A stretch of 44,590 nucleotides of DNA, taken from NCBI GenBank assembly GCA_013695465.1, contig JACDAL010000088.1, forward strand, positions 1 through 44,590, given 5' to 3'. Positions within the stretch are counted from its first letter, which is position 1; each line of letters starts with the position of its first letter. The DNA comes from Actinomycetota bacterium (GTDB lineage: Bacteria; Actinomycetota; CADDZG01; WHSQ01). Both the position numbers and the translations under genes were made by a program. This document shows positions 24,214 through 33,630 of the stretch, one piece after another. The notes below the pieces were generated by a model. The model was given only the letters and a program-made list of their open reading frames with translations. It ran no database searches and was not told the origin of the DNA.

Positions 24214-25413
24214 CTATCTCATCCGGCGCCACAGCCCCGCCACCACGGCCGCCAAGCCGAACGCCAGCGCCACCGACAGCCATGCGATCCGGTAGTCGTC
24301 GGTGGCGTCTATCGAGTATCCGAGCACGACGGGGCTCGCGGCGAAGCCGCCGTAGAAGGCCGACTGCACGTAACCGGAGGCTCGCCCCGCATCTTGAGGC
24401 TCCACCTCGGCAAGGACCGCGATCATGCCCACGGTGTTCCAGGTGATGGCGCTGACTCCGAACGTTATTGCAGCGGCCCACAGGAGCCAGGGGGCCGAAG
24501 GGGTCGCGAACAGGACCATCGCCGATGCCAGCACTGAGCCCACCGCCATGAGAAAAAGGAACACCTCGATGTGCCCGAAGTGCTCGGTTACCCACCCCAG
24601 GGTGATGCGAGAGGCGATGCCGACGGCTCCCATCGCGCTGACCAAGAGGCCGGCGCCGCCAACGGAGATACCCACCTCTTCCTGCGAATAGAGGGGGAGA
24701 TAGGCGCTGATTCCGGCAACACCGGCGCCCATCAATAGGGCATAGGCCGTCATCCACCACACCGCCGCTTCCAAGGGGGCCGGTTCGGGCGCGGCGCCGG
24801 CCGCTTCCTTGGCTCTTTCATCCGGCGGGATGAAGAGGATGCACGCAATGAGGACGAGGATCGAGACCAGGCCCAGAGTCGACATGGCCCAGCGCCAACC
24901 GACCTGCTGGGCCGCCCAGGGGAGGACGAGGCCTACGCCGAAGCCCGCGACCTGGACCCCCGCCTGCTTGACGCCCATGGTGACTCCCCGCTCTCCCGGT
25001 GAGATGTGCGCCGCGACGAGGCTGTTGGTGGTCGGGTTCCCGGATGCCAGCGCCAGGCCCGCCAGAGCCGCCCCGGCCAGCATGAGTGCAAAGTTGGGGG
25101 CACCGGCCATGGCCCAGACCGCCACGGTCGCAATGGCCATGGCCGCGAGCGCCACCCGCCGTCCTCCCCAGCGGTCGACCAGACGACCTGCCGGAGGAGA
25201 GCCGAGACCTCCAACGATGAAGAAGGCGGTCGTGAGTAGCCCGAGCTGCGAGCGAGTGATGGCGAACTCTTCGAGCAGGTAACCGGCCAAGATCCCGAAC
25301 GAGAACTGCGAGAAGGTCGCCACGGCCATGATTCCTGAGAGGGCGGTCGCGAACCGGGCGCGGTTGCCGCGGCCCCCAAGAGTCTCCTCGGCTGCCTGTT
25401 GGTCGGCAGTCAT
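24214..25413 (-). CDS. MFS transporter
   Basis: 399 residues with 12 predicted membrane helices. The loop between helices 2 and 3 reads GRLVDRWGGRRVAL, the standard MFS motif A, and VLPWAAQQVGWRW fits the helix 5-6 region. A hydrophilic central loop (about 200-215, PPDERAKEAAG) splits the two six-helix halves. The substrate cannot be told; the pattern is nearest to the general cyanate/nitrate- and oxalate/formate-like antiporter groups. ATG 25413 has only a weak ribosome site. It appears to be a single-gene unit. Confidence 0.88.
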   Translation of the reverse strand: MTADQQAAEETLGGRGNRARFATALSGIMAVATFSQFSFGILAGYLLEEFAITRSQLGLLTTAFFIVGGLGSPPAGRLVDRWGGRRVALAAMAIATVAVWAMAGAPNFALMLAGAALAGLALASGNPTTNSLVAAHISPGERGVTMGVKQAGVQVAGFGVGLVLPWAAQQVGWRWAMSTLGLVSILVLIACILFIPPDERAKEAAGAAPEPAPLEAAVWWMTAYALLMGAGVAGISAYLPLYSQEEVGISVGGAGLLVSAMGAVGIASRITLGWVTEHFGHIEVFLFLMAVGSVLASAMVLFATPSAPWLLWAAAITFGVSAITWNTVGMIAVLAEVEPQDAGRASGYVQSAFYGGFAASPVVLGYSIDATDDYRIAWLSVALAFGLAAVVAGLWRRMR

Positions 25414-25487
25414 TCCACGGACTCACTCATTTTGGCGCCGGTGCCGTAACATCCCCTGACTGAAGTCCTCAGGCAAGGGGCACGTCA

Positions 25488-26642
25488 ATGAACATCGTCT
25501 TCAACCCCTCGGAGCGCCCTACTCTGGGTGTGGAAATCGAAGTCCAGGTTGTCGACGCGGCAGGCGCGCTCGCCACGGACACCGCCGCGACCAAGCTCCT
25601 TTCCGAGCTCGGTCCGCAGCCCGGTTACAAGCATGAGTTTCTGGAGTGCACGGTAGAAGTCATAACCGACGTCTGCCAGACGGTCGGCCACGTGCGAAAG
25701 GAACTTAGGTCCAAGCTCGACACGCTCATCGAAGCAGCCGACGGTTTCGGCTATCGCATTCTGTGTACCGGGACCCACCCCTTCTCCACGTGGACCGACC
25801 AGACGGTGTCGCCAGATCCCCGCTACCACAAGCTGATCGACGACTGCCAATGGACCGCCCGTCGTCTGCTCATCTTTGGCATTCATACTCATGTCGGACT
25901 CAGCTCTGGCGAGCAGGCCATCTCGGTGGCCAACAGCCTAGCCACGTTTATTCCTCATTTTCTTGCTCTGTCCTCCTCGAGCCCTTTCTGGCTGGGGCGC
26001 GACTCGGGTCTGGCCTCCGTCCGCTCCAAGGTGTTCGAATCCCTGCCCACGGCCGGGCTTCCTTACCACATGGACAACTGGGGGCAGTTCCAACGCTTCA
26101 TGCGCACGCTGATCGGAGCCGGAACGATCCGCTCCATTCGAGAGGTGTGGTGGGACATTCGCCCGCATCCCGCTTTCGGGACCCTGGAGCTTCGCATCTG
26201 TGACGGGATCCCTACCATGGACGAGTTGTGCGCCGTCGTGGCGCTGTCGCAGAGCTTGGTTGTGTGGCTGGGAGATCGTTATGACAACGGACTTGAGCTT
26301 CCGGAGCATCGGGCCTGGACCATTCGCGACAACAAGTGGCGGGCAGCCCGTTATGGACTGGACGCGGAGATCATTCGCGATGAAGAGGGCAACGTCATGG
26401 CGCTGAGGCGCTCGATTGAGGATCTGGTCGAGAGGTTAGCGCCAACAGCAGAGAAGCTGGGCTGTCTCGATGAGCTCAAGTACATCAATCACATTCTGGA
26501 ACGAGGAACTTCGGCGACTCGGCAGCGCGAGGTGTTTGCCGAGGCACATGACATGTCGGCGGTCGTTGACTCGCTCGTCGAGGAGATGTGTACGGGGTCA
26601 CCGCGTCGGCTTTCCCGCGAGCCGGCACCTAACCGAAGTTAA
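25488..26642 (+). CDS. carboxylate-amine ligase, glutamate-cysteine ligase family 2 (YbdK type)
   Basis: 384 residues of the GCS2 family. TLGVEIEVQVVDAAG (about 12-26) carries the metal-binding glutamates, GTHPFSTW the substrate loop, FGIHTHVGL the conserved HxHVG strand, and RPHPAFGTLELRICD the late E/R motif. Members join glutamate or a similar acid to an amine using ATP; in actinobacteria related enzymes include EgtA of ergothioneine synthesis and orphan YbdK types. No ergothioneine genes lie nearby, so the substrate stays open. ATG 25488 follows AAGGGGC. Confidence 0.9.
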   Translation: MNIVFNPSERPTLGVEIEVQVVDAAGALATDTAATKLLSELGPQPGYKHEFLECTVEVITDVCQTVGHVRKELRSKLDTLIEAADGFGYRILCTGTHPFSTWTDQTVSPDPRYHKLIDDCQWTARRLLIFGIHTHVGLSSGEQAISVANSLATFIPHFLALSSSSPFWLGRDSGLASVRSKVFESLPTAGLPYHMDNWGQFQRFMRTLIGAGTIRSIREVWWDIRPHPAFGTLELRICDGIPTMDELCAVVALSQSLVVWLGDRYDNGLELPEHRAWTIRDNKWRAARYGLDAEIIRDEEGNVMALRRSIEDLVERLAPTAEKLGCLDELKYINHILERGTSATRQREVFAEAHDMSAVVDSLVEEMCTGSPRRLSREPAPNRS

Positions 26643-26692
26643 GCGAGGCGAGTTCGGCTTTCGCCCACGGAGGGCGCCGGGCGGGGTGGCAT

Positions 26693-26756
26693 AAGTGGAC
26701 CGAGGACATCTGCACACAAAAAAACGTGGGTAAAAGCGGACCTAGGACATCTGCCA
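26693..26756. repeat. two 23-base direct repeats, possible remnant of an insertion-sequence end
   Basis: Positions 26693-26715 and 26734-26756 share 19 of 23 bases, with the core AGGACATCTGC identical, at a 41-base period. The gap contains an A-run (seven A). The 159-base stretch between the convergent ligase and selB genes holds no convincing gene. Repeated terminal sequences of this kind occur at the ends of some insertion sequences, but no transposase is present. Confidence 0.45.
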
Positions 26757-26801
26757 CCGCATGTGGGGGGGGCCCGAGGGTGTGGGGCCTCAACGCCGCA
26801 G

Positions 26802-28631
26802 TTAGGGGTTCGGACCCAGGGCTCGCAGATCGCCCCGGCGCCGTGTCGCGCCGATGTCGTCGAGCCATTCGCAGAGCGGAACCGCGTATCTGCGAGAGGT
26901 GCCGAGAAGGTCTCTGATGTCCGCAACGCTGATGGGCCCAGCCTCCTCGATGCGGGCCCGGACGCGTCCTCGCGCTTCTGTAGCGAGGACGCGCGTCAGA
27001 TAGAAGTCGTCGATCTTCACCAGTTCTCCGGCGACGGACAGGGCGCGCAGGAGTCCCGCATCGGCCGGCAGATCCTTGGTCATAGGAGGGCTGAAACCGG
27101 ATGTCTCGATGATGGCGACGACCTCGTCTCGCATTCGTTCTTGATCTACAGAAAGCTGCACCGAGAATGCGGACAGCCTAACGATCGGCCCCTCCGAAAT
27201 AACGTCTTCGAGGCGGTCGACAAGCGCGTCGAAGGCGTCAAGCTCGAGTTTCAGAACGGCTCGCAGAGTCTCGCGAGCCATGCCTTTCTCCAGAGGTAAT
27301 TGCGCGTGGTGATGGTCGAGTTCTGTTCGTAGGGATTGGGCAAGCTCTTGCAAACGGTGCTCAGATACCATCGAGTCCCCCAGCAGAACCACTCCCGGTT
27401 CCGGAGGGCCGACCCCAGCGCGCATGAGTGCTTCGGATATCGAAACGACTCCCTCCAGATCGACGATGGCCGCGAGTGCCTCTGAGGGTTCGGCAGTCCT
27501 CAGCCGATGCAGGATTTCTAAGCCGCGCCGGCTACGCCGGCGCATCGTTGTTGCAAGGGGGTCGAGAATCTGTCCTCCTCCAAAGGTGAGCGCGCGGCCC
27601 GCGTCCCGCAACACGAAACGATCGCCGCGCGCGAGCGCAAGAGGATGTCTGAGGCGCAGCTCGGCCAGTCCCCAGTTGCCTGGGGCGATCTCCGAATCCT
27701 CCAGAAGCTTGATCCTCACGGGCGTTTCGGCAGAACCCACGTGAAGCAGGTGAGCACCCTCTTCTTCCAACACGTGCTCGATACCGGTGATGCGACCGGG
27801 CAGGACCTCGACGCTTGCGTGGACGAGCTTCGTGGCACGCCACTGGCCGGCCTTGACCACTGCGTCACCGCGCTCTGCTCCTTGGCGCTGCAACCCGGCG
27901 AGGTTCAGGGCTACGCGGTTCCCGGGGCCGATTTGCTCGACCTTTCGCTTGTGAGTCTGAATCGCCCGAATACGAGCGGTCCTGTCCCCAGGGACGATCT
28001 GAACATGGTCACCTACTGTGAGGGAGCCTCCGGTGAGGGTGCCGGTGACGACTGTTCCGGCCCCCGAGATCGTGAAGACACGGTCGATGAAAAGCCTTGG
28101 TCTGGACACATCCACGCTTGCCGGTGCCGACGACAGAACTTCGTCGAGAGTTGTCTTGAGCTCTTCGAGTCCTGCACCCGTATGCGCGGAGCAAGAGACG
28201 ATTGGTGCGTCTTGTAGGCCGGTTCCATGCAGATGCTCTTCGACCTCTGCGATCGCGAGCTCGAGCAAGTCTTCATCGACCGCATCGGCTTTGGTTACGG
28301 CAACGACCCCGTTCTCTATACCCAGCACCTCGATCGCGGCGAGGTGTTCGGAGGACTGAGGCATCCATCCCTCGTTGGCGGCAACCACGAACAGGCAAAC
28401 CGATATGCCTCCCGCCCCCGCAAGCATGTTCTTGATGAAGCGTTCGTGTCCGGGCACATCGACGATCCCGACCTCTCGGCCGGACGGCAAGGACAGCCAT
28501 GCAAAGCCAAGGTCGATCGTGAGACCCCTTCGCTTCTCTTCTTCGAAGCGGTCTGGGTCGATGCCGGTGAGGGCTTGCACTAAAGAGGACTTCCCATGAT
28601 CGACGTGCCCGGCGGTCCCGACTACATGCAT
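26802..28631 (-). CDS. selB: selenocysteine-specific translation elongation factor SelB
   Basis: 609 residues: an EF-Tu-like GTPase domain with G1 GHVDHGKSS (8-16), DVPGHERF (G3) and TKAD (G4), beta-barrel domains II and III, then a C-terminal set of winged-helix domains (about 350-605) that recognise the SECIS RNA hairpin. It brings Sec-tRNA(Sec) to UGA codons. It follows selA by 12 bases, and the matching tRNA gene selC is at 42188. The last domain ends in GTSRRYAVPLCEWLDDIGATRRRG (split here: residues about 575-598), the normal SelB terminus. No selenoprotein gene was recognised in the window. Confidence 0.95.
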   Translation of the reverse strand: MHVVGTAGHVDHGKSSLVQALTGIDPDRFEEEKRRGLTIDLGFAWLSLPSGREVGIVDVPGHERFIKNMLAGAGGISVCLFVVAANEGWMPQSSEHLAAIEVLGIENGVVAVTKADAVDEDLLELAIAEVEEHLHGTGLQDAPIVSCSAHTGAGLEELKTTLDEVLSSAPASVDVSRPRLFIDRVFTISGAGTVVTGTLTGGSLTVGDHVQIVPGDRTARIRAIQTHKRKVEQIGPGNRVALNLAGLQRQGAERGDAVVKAGQWRATKLVHASVEVLPGRITGIEHVLEEEGAHLLHVGSAETPVRIKLLEDSEIAPGNWGLAELRLRHPLALARGDRFVLRDAGRALTFGGGQILDPLATTMRRRSRRGLEILHRLRTAEPSEALAAIVDLEGVVSISEALMRAGVGPPEPGVVLLGDSMVSEHRLQELAQSLRTELDHHHAQLPLEKGMARETLRAVLKLELDAFDALVDRLEDVISEGPIVRLSAFSVQLSVDQERMRDEVVAIIETSGFSPPMTKDLPADAGLLRALSVAGELVKIDDFYLTRVLATEARGRVRARIEEAGPISVADIRDLLGTSRRYAVPLCEWLDDIGATRRRGDLRALGPNP

Positions 28632-28643
28632 AGCACCCCAGAA

Positions 28644-30017
28644 CTACGTTAGCGCCGAGGTCACAAGGCTGCGAAGGAGGGCGTCGTCTTCGGGAAGGAT
28701 CGTGCGGAGGTCGATGATCAGACGATCGTCCTCGACTCGGCCGATGACCGGGATGCGCGCCCGGCGCAGAAGATGGTGCATCCGTGCAGCGCTCGTGGTC
28801 TCCGACGCTAACGCCACACCCCACGACGCTACCTCCGTGCCGGGTAAGGTTCCCCCGCCTGCAACCGCTCGAGTTTCCTGCACCTCCACCTTGCAGCCGG
28901 CGAGGGATGGTTGTCCTTCCAATGCTTGCGCCAGGTTTCTCGCCCTGGCCTCTAGCTCGGCTTCGGCGGCCCCCGCCATCCTCCACAGTGGTAGTTCAGA
29001 CGAGTCATTGTTGAGGTAGCACTCGAGGGTTTTCTCCAGCGCCGCCAGCACCATCTTGTCTACACGCAGGGCCCGGATCAGCGGATGGCGGGCGATCACG
29101 GCGACGAGGTCGGCGCGTCCCGCGATGATGCCGGACTGGGGGCCGCCGAGGAGCTTGTCTCCCGAGAACGTGACGATGTCCGCCCGTTCGGCGATCGCCC
29201 CGAGAACGGTGGGCTCGCCTCGCGTCCATGGAGCCTTGGCGTAGTCCTCGAGCAATCCCGAGCCCAGATCGAAGAGCACCGGGAGCCGACGCGCCCGGCC
29301 GAGCTTGGCGAGAGCCTTCAGTTCGACCGACTCGGTGAAGCCCACCATCCGATAGTTCGAAGGATGTACCTTGAGCAGCGCCGCGGTTTCCTGTGAGATG
29401 GCCCGTTCGTAGTCTGCGAGCCGGGTGCGGTTCGTGGTCCCGACCTCTACCAGTCGAGCTCCCGAGGTCTCGAGGATATCGGGGATGCGAAAGCCTCCTC
29501 CGATCTCGATGAGCTCGCCCCGGCCGACGATGACCTCCCTTCCCGAGGCGACGGCCGCGAGGGTCAGCAACACCGCGGCCGCACAGTTGTTGACCACCAC
29601 GGCAGCCTCCGCGCCGGTCAGCAGCTTCAGCGGAGTGGACGCATGACCGTAGCGATCGCCCCGGCGACCTTTGGAGAGGTCGTACTCGAGGTTCGAGTAG
29701 GCACCGGCGATCTCGCCCACCGCATCCAGCTGAGCTGGCCCCAGGGGAACGCGTCCCAGATTTGTGTGGACGATGACGCCGGTGGCGTTGAGGACACGCT
29801 GAAGGCGCTTTTGTTCGCCGCGCTCGAGCGCCTCGCGAGCCGCCTCCAGTACCTGTTCGAAAGTGGTGGAACCGCCTGCGTTCACCTCGGCGCGTGCAAG
29901 TTCCACGGCGCTGGTAGCGGCCGCCACTGCGACCGGATGGGGTCCGTCGAGGCGGGAGGCGACGCGGTCGATGGAGGGAAGGGCTCTAAGCCTCGAGCCC
30001 AGATCGCCCTCGCTCAC
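28644..30017 (-). CDS. selA: L-seryl-tRNA(Sec) selenium transferase
   Basis: 457 residues, the usual size. The PLP-dependent fold is seen in NATGVIVHTNLGRVPL, NNCAAAVLL (about 143-151) and the PLP lysine K288 in FSGDKLLGGPQSG. SelA converts Ser-tRNA(Sec) to Sec-tRNA(Sec) with selenophosphate. It starts at GTG 30017, 8 bases after the stop of the upstream response regulator and preceded by GAGGGG, and is followed by selB. Together with selC this gives three of the four core selenocysteine genes; selD is not in the window. Confidence 0.95.
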   Translation of the reverse strand: MSEGDLGSRLRALPSIDRVASRLDGPHPVAVAAATSAVELARAEVNAGGSTTFEQVLEAAREALERGEQKRLQRVLNATGVIVHTNLGRVPLGPAQLDAVGEIAGAYSNLEYDLSKGRRGDRYGHASTPLKLLTGAEAAVVVNNCAAAVLLTLAAVASGREVIVGRGELIEIGGGFRIPDILETSGARLVEVGTTNRTRLADYERAISQETAALLKVHPSNYRMVGFTESVELKALAKLGRARRLPVLFDLGSGLLEDYAKAPWTRGEPTVLGAIAERADIVTFSGDKLLGGPQSGIIAGRADLVAVIARHPLIRALRVDKMVLAALEKTLECYLNNDSSELPLWRMAGAAEAELEARARNLAQALEGQPSLAGCKVEVQETRAVAGGGTLPGTEVASWGVALASETTSAARMHHLLRRARIPVIGRVEDDRLIIDLRTILPEDDALLRSLVTSALT

Positions 30018-30024
30018 CGGCCCC

Positions 30025-30690
30025 TCAGGGGTTGTAGTCGAGAATGCGCCGCCGCATCGCTTCGTGGATGGCGGACACGCGGTTGTTGACGTGGAGTTTG
30101 GCGTAGATGTTGGCGACGTGCGTGGTGACCGTTCGTTCGGAGATCTTCAGGCGACTTGCGATCGTCTTGTTCGGCAGCCCCTGGCTCATCAGGCGCAGGA
30201 TCTCCCGCTCGCGCGGCGTGAGTGGCTGGAAGACTTCTGTGACCTCGGACTTCTGATAGCCCTGGAACTCGTTCAGCACCCGGCCTGCGAGCGTGGGATC
30301 CAGCTTGCCTTCTCCCAGAGCCACCGCCTTGACGGTCTGCACCACCTCTTCGAGCTCGGCCGTCTTCAGCAGGTAACCCGAAGCCCCCGCCTTCAGGGCG
30401 TCGAAGACGAACTGCTGCTCATCATGCCCCGAGAGAACCAGGACCCCGATGTTCGGGAACGCGTCCTTGATCTCCCTGGTCGCCTCGATCCCGTCCTTGG
30501 TAGGCATGATCACGTCGATCACCACGACGTCGGGGAGAAATTGCTCGACCACCGCCAAGGCTTGCTCGCCGTCTGCGGCCTCGCCGACGACGACGATGTC
30601 ACTTTGGGTCTCGAGCATGATCTTTATGCCCTGGCGCAGCAGGTCGTGGTCATCAACCAGCACGACCCGCACGGCTTCTGCGGCGGTCAT
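30025..30690 (-). CDS. NarL/LuxR-family response regulator upstream of selA
   Basis: 221 residues from ATG 30690: receiver domain (2-120) with D13/D14, phospho-acceptor D59 and lysine in YLLKTAE, then a LuxR-type helix-turn-helix (about 150-215, LTPREREILRLMSQGLPNKTIA). No partner kinase lies nearby. It is eight bases upstream of selA, so it is probably cotranscribed with selAB; whether it controls selenium metabolism is unknown. The open frame continues upstream to 30816, but receiver homology begins right after ATG 30690. TATCAT lies 9 bases before it. Confidence 0.88.
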   Translation of the reverse strand: MTAAEAVRVVLVDDHDLLRQGIKIMLETQSDIVVVGEAADGEQALAVVEQFLPDVVVIDVIMPTKDGIEATREIKDAFPNIGVLVLSGHDEQQFVFDALKAGASGYLLKTAELEEVVQTVKAVALGEGKLDPTLAGRVLNEFQGYQKSEVTEVFQPLTPREREILRLMSQGLPNKTIASRLKISERTVTTHVANIYAKLHVNNRVSAIHEAMRRRILDYNP

Positions 30691-31018
30691 CACCCGTGCA
30701 TGATAGTCGTCGCGGCCGAGAGCGGAGCGACACGGCTTCGCGAGCCGGTCGCGGTCCGGCTGCAGGCGGTGGCGAATGTCCGCGGTTCGCTCCTGCCCAC
30801 CGTTTCCGGTAGGCAATGTCCAACGGTTTCGCTCTTACCACCACGTCGATGGTGGCCCGCCCAGGTTCCCCGCCCCGGGCCGGGCCACCGCCTAACCGCC
30901 TTCTGGGTTGCCGCTCGGTTCGGTCGCAGCCTCGCCCCTCGCGGCGCCCCTGCCGGCGGTGAGGCGGAGTAGGCTGTTGATATCTAAAGTGACGACCGTG
31001 GGGGCCGAAACAGCCAAG

Positions 31019-31984
31019 ATGAGCCGTAAACGCGCCAGTGTGCGCCTTGTGCCGATCTGCTCGCTAGTGTTGCTGAGCATCCTGGTTGCTGCGTGGGCGC
31101 CGGCATCCGCCTATCCCTTCCAGAGGGTTCTGCGACGGGGCTCGCGGGGAGCCGACGTGAAGGCGCTCGAGACGAGAGTCGCAGGCTGGTACCCGCGTGG
31201 GGATCAGACGAGGATGGCCCTCAATAGAATCTTCGGGCTGCGGACGAAGAGAGCCGTCGAGGCGTTTCAGGCTCACTACGGGCTCGTCGTCGACGGTATC
31301 GCCGGACCGGCGACGTTCAAGGTCCTCGACCGCCTGGAGAACAAGAACGGTTCCACCGCTCACTTCGAGTGGGGAGAGTTCAAGCAGAACTTCAATTCCT
31401 CCTGTGGGGCGCAGGCCAACGCCTACGCCGGTACCTTCGGGGGAGGGATGGTGGCCCCCAGGCGAGCCAAGCGCAACGCCCGCCGGCTCATGTGGCGTCT
31501 GGAGGCGGTGCGCGCCAAGGGGGGTCGGCAGCCGATCGGTGTCAACTCAGGCTTCCGCAGCGTCGAGTACAACTCCTGTATCGGGGGAGCCGCGCTCTCA
31601 CAGCACATGTACGGCACTGCCGCCGACAACCGGATGGTTGCGGTTTCGAACCGCACAGAACGGGTCCTCGCCAAACGCTCCCAACTGTCGGGCATCGGCT
31701 GCTATTCGTCTCTCTCCCATAACCATTTCGACCTCCGCCTTGATAACGCCGACCTGCCTGCGCAGCGGGCGTGGTGGTGGCCGCAGAAGGATTCGAAGGG
31801 CCGTGATCTGGACGCTACCGGGCGTCCCTGCTGGGGGGAGAAGAAGAGGGCCGCCAAGGCGGGTTATGGCGAATCGAGGGCGTCCCGGGAGCAGGCCGGC
31901 GGCGGAAACCTGGTTCCCACCGAGCGTGAGATCCAGGCGTTCGAGACGGCCGGCGAGGTCTCAGAGCTCGGGTCTGCCGACTGA
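31019..31984 (+). CDS. secreted M15-type peptidase with peptidoglycan-binding domain
   Basis: 321 residues from ATG 31019: signal peptide (1-31, ASA cleavage), a PG_binding_1 domain (about 37-105, RRGSRGADVKALE and VDGIAGPATFKVL), and a D-Ala-D-Ala carboxypeptidase-like zinc domain (about 115-240). Zinc ligands are H196 and D203 in SQHMYGTAAD and H236 in SHNHFD. The tail after 250 is basic and low-complexity. It would trim peptidoglycan stem peptides at the cell surface. An in-frame GTG at 30989 is an alternative start. Confidence 0.9.
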   Translation: MSRKRASVRLVPICSLVLLSILVAAWAPASAYPFQRVLRRGSRGADVKALETRVAGWYPRGDQTRMALNRIFGLRTKRAVEAFQAHYGLVVDGIAGPATFKVLDRLENKNGSTAHFEWGEFKQNFNSSCGAQANAYAGTFGGGMVAPRRAKRNARRLMWRLEAVRAKGGRQPIGVNSGFRSVEYNSCIGGAALSQHMYGTAADNRMVAVSNRTERVLAKRSQLSGIGCYSSLSHNHFDLRLDNADLPAQRAWWWPQKDSKGRDLDATGRPCWGEKKRAAKAGYGESRASREQAGGGNLVPTEREIQAFETAGEVSELGSAD

Positions 31985-31994
31985 ATGAGATGCC

Positions 31995-33062
31995 GTGCGA
32001 CTGAGAACGGGGGCCGCCGCCGCCGCTTTCTTGCTGGTGGCCGGACTGGCCGGGGTCACTTTTCTGCCACTCTCGGCACCCGACGAAGACGGGGGCCGTG
32101 CCGCTACCGACCCTGCCCCGCAGCGACGACGCCCGCTGTCGCTGCTCTATCTGAGGGGCTCTCGGCTTCATCGCCTGAACCTGCGCAGCGGCGGGGACGA
32201 GTTCCTGCGAGCCCTGCCCCCGGCCGACGTTGCCGCGGCCCCCGCCTCCGCCTGGCTTGCGCTGGCCACCGCGCCCGGAGCCGCTGACTTCGCAGCGGAA
32301 CCCCGCCTGAGCCTGCTGCATCCCGAATCGGGCCGTCGTCACCGTCTCGGTCCCGGCTTCGCTCCTCTGTGGCGCCCGGATGGGGACGGTCTTGCCTACC
32401 TGCGGCCGGTGGAGGAACGGAGCTGTGACGCAGAGAGTTGCGCCGGTCGCGTCGAAGTTGTCGCTGCGGAAGTCTCGGGGGCACGAGAAACTTTGCTCGG
32501 TCCCGGCCACTGGACGCTTCTGGCGTGGGCGGGGCAGCGGTTGCTCCTGGGAGATCGCGACGACCCCGGCACCGTGACAATCGCCGGAGGGCGGCGACCC
32601 TCGCAAAGACTCCCGCTCGCTCCAGCCGAGTTATGGGGAGCCTCCCCCGACGGCCGCTGGGTGGTCGTCGCCCGCCCGGGTGAAGCCGCCTTTATTGCTC
32701 TCAGCGAGGCTGAAGAGCTGGGGCGTCGCCGAAGCCTGCTGGCGAGCGGGCGGCTGGCCGGGGGGGCATGGTCGCCTCACTCGGACACCGTAGCCGGGGT
32801 GGTTCTCCAGGGGATCAAGGACGGCGTTCCCAGCTCCCGGGTGGTTTTGTCTTCCCCGGATGGGCCCAGCCGGCCGCTTGGGGGTTCGAAGGGGGCCGCG
32901 GGCGCGCCTCTGTGGGCCGCCGATGGGCGAGCGATCGTCTTCCCCCAGGCCGTGGGAGACGACCGGGACCGGCTGCGAGCGCAGGTCTGCCTGCTGGCGA
33001 GCTCATCGTGCAGTTCCCGGCTGAGCTGGACCGACGAGGTCAGGCTCCTGCGCCTGGAGTAA
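31995..33062 (+). CDS. secreted propeller-like protein of unknown function
   Basis: 355 residues with an N-terminal signal/anchor (about 6-26) and then repeating blades of the TolB/WD40-like kind, for instance SPDGRWVVVARPGEAAF and WSPHSDTVAGVVLQG. Two short cysteine pairs (CDAESC and CLLASSSC) may form disulfides. I do not recognise an enzyme motif, and the function is open. It starts at GTG 31995, 10 bases after the M15 peptidase stop, so the two envelope proteins are probably cotranscribed. Confidence 0.75.
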   Translation: MRLRTGAAAAAFLLVAGLAGVTFLPLSAPDEDGGRAATDPAPQRRRPLSLLYLRGSRLHRLNLRSGGDEFLRALPPADVAAAPASAWLALATAPGAADFAAEPRLSLLHPESGRRHRLGPGFAPLWRPDGDGLAYLRPVEERSCDAESCAGRVEVVAAEVSGARETLLGPGHWTLLAWAGQRLLLGDRDDPGTVTIAGGRRPSQRLPLAPAELWGASPDGRWVVVARPGEAAFIALSEAEELGRRRSLLASGRLAGGAWSPHSDTVAGVVLQGIKDGVPSSRVVLSSPDGPSRPLGGSKGAAGAPLWAADGRAIVFPQAVGDDRDRLRAQVCLLASSSCSSRLSWTDEVRLLRLE

Positions 33063-33351
33063 TGAGCCCCAGAGCTTGACGAGTGGCTTCCTAGAGGGTT
33101 TCCATTGACTCTGCTACAGCGATAGTAGATGCTGCCCGGGAGGCAACTTCAACGCCACCATCGGCGTCTAAGTAAGCGGAGATCCTCGACGGGCGCGATT
33201 GGCAATCATCTCTGCCGCCCGGGAGCGATTCTGGAATGTTGTTTCGGCAAAGGTCGTTTACATAAGAGAGAAAACAGCCAATAGTAGGGCAAACAAGCTT
33301 GTGCACGTATCACAAGCGCACAAAGCGAGAAGGAGGAAGGCGACTCACCCA
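33063..33351 (+). promoter_or_regulatory. long gene-free region upstream of the second whiB
   Basis: About 290 bases without a supportable gene and more A/T-rich than the surroundings, mainly after 33230. A short direct repeat, TGCCCGGGAG at 33132-33141 and CGCCCGGGAG at 33217-33226, is the only structure seen. A long untranslated leader or promoter region is likely, because whiB genes are often heavily regulated. Confidence 0.3.
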
Positions 33352-33630
33352 GTGGTTGACTACGCTGATCAGCTCGACTGGCAAGAGCGGGCTGCCTGCA
33401 GAGATTACGACAACGAACTGTTCTTCGGTCCCGACCAAGGCGAGTCGGAGATCGAAAGGCAGCCGCGTGAGGCGCGAGCCAAGGCGGTGTGTCAGAGTTG
33501 CCCCGTGCGGGAGCCGTGCCTGGAATTCGCCATGGAGACGAACCAGAAGTACGGCATCTGGGGAGGTCACACGGACAAGGAAAGGGCCTCGCTCAAGCGC
33601 CGGCGCGCGCGCGCCCGGCGTGCCTCCTAA
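33352..33630 (+). CDS. WhiB-family iron-sulfur transcriptional regulator (second)
   Basis: About 92 residues from GTG 33352 with cluster cysteines C16, C47, C50 and C56 (CQSCPVREPC), GIWGG (68-72) and a very basic tail (LKRRRARARR). LDWQERAACRD is the classical WhiB start. The open frame runs back to 33199 (143 codons) and GTG 33301 is another choice, but homology begins at 33352 and AGGAGG lies at 33331-33336. The gene follows a 290-base stretch without genes, so it probably has its own long regulatory region. It is distinct from the WhiB at 14059. Confidence 0.9.
   Translation: MVDYADQLDWQERAACRDYDNELFFGPDQGESEIERQPREARAKAVCQSCPVREPCLEFAMETNQKYGIWGGHTDKERASLKRRRARARRAS

Noticed and set aside
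33091-33306. 71-codon minus-strand ORF in the gap before the second whiB
   Set aside because: No ribosome site, no family likeness, and it would overlap the whiB promoter region.
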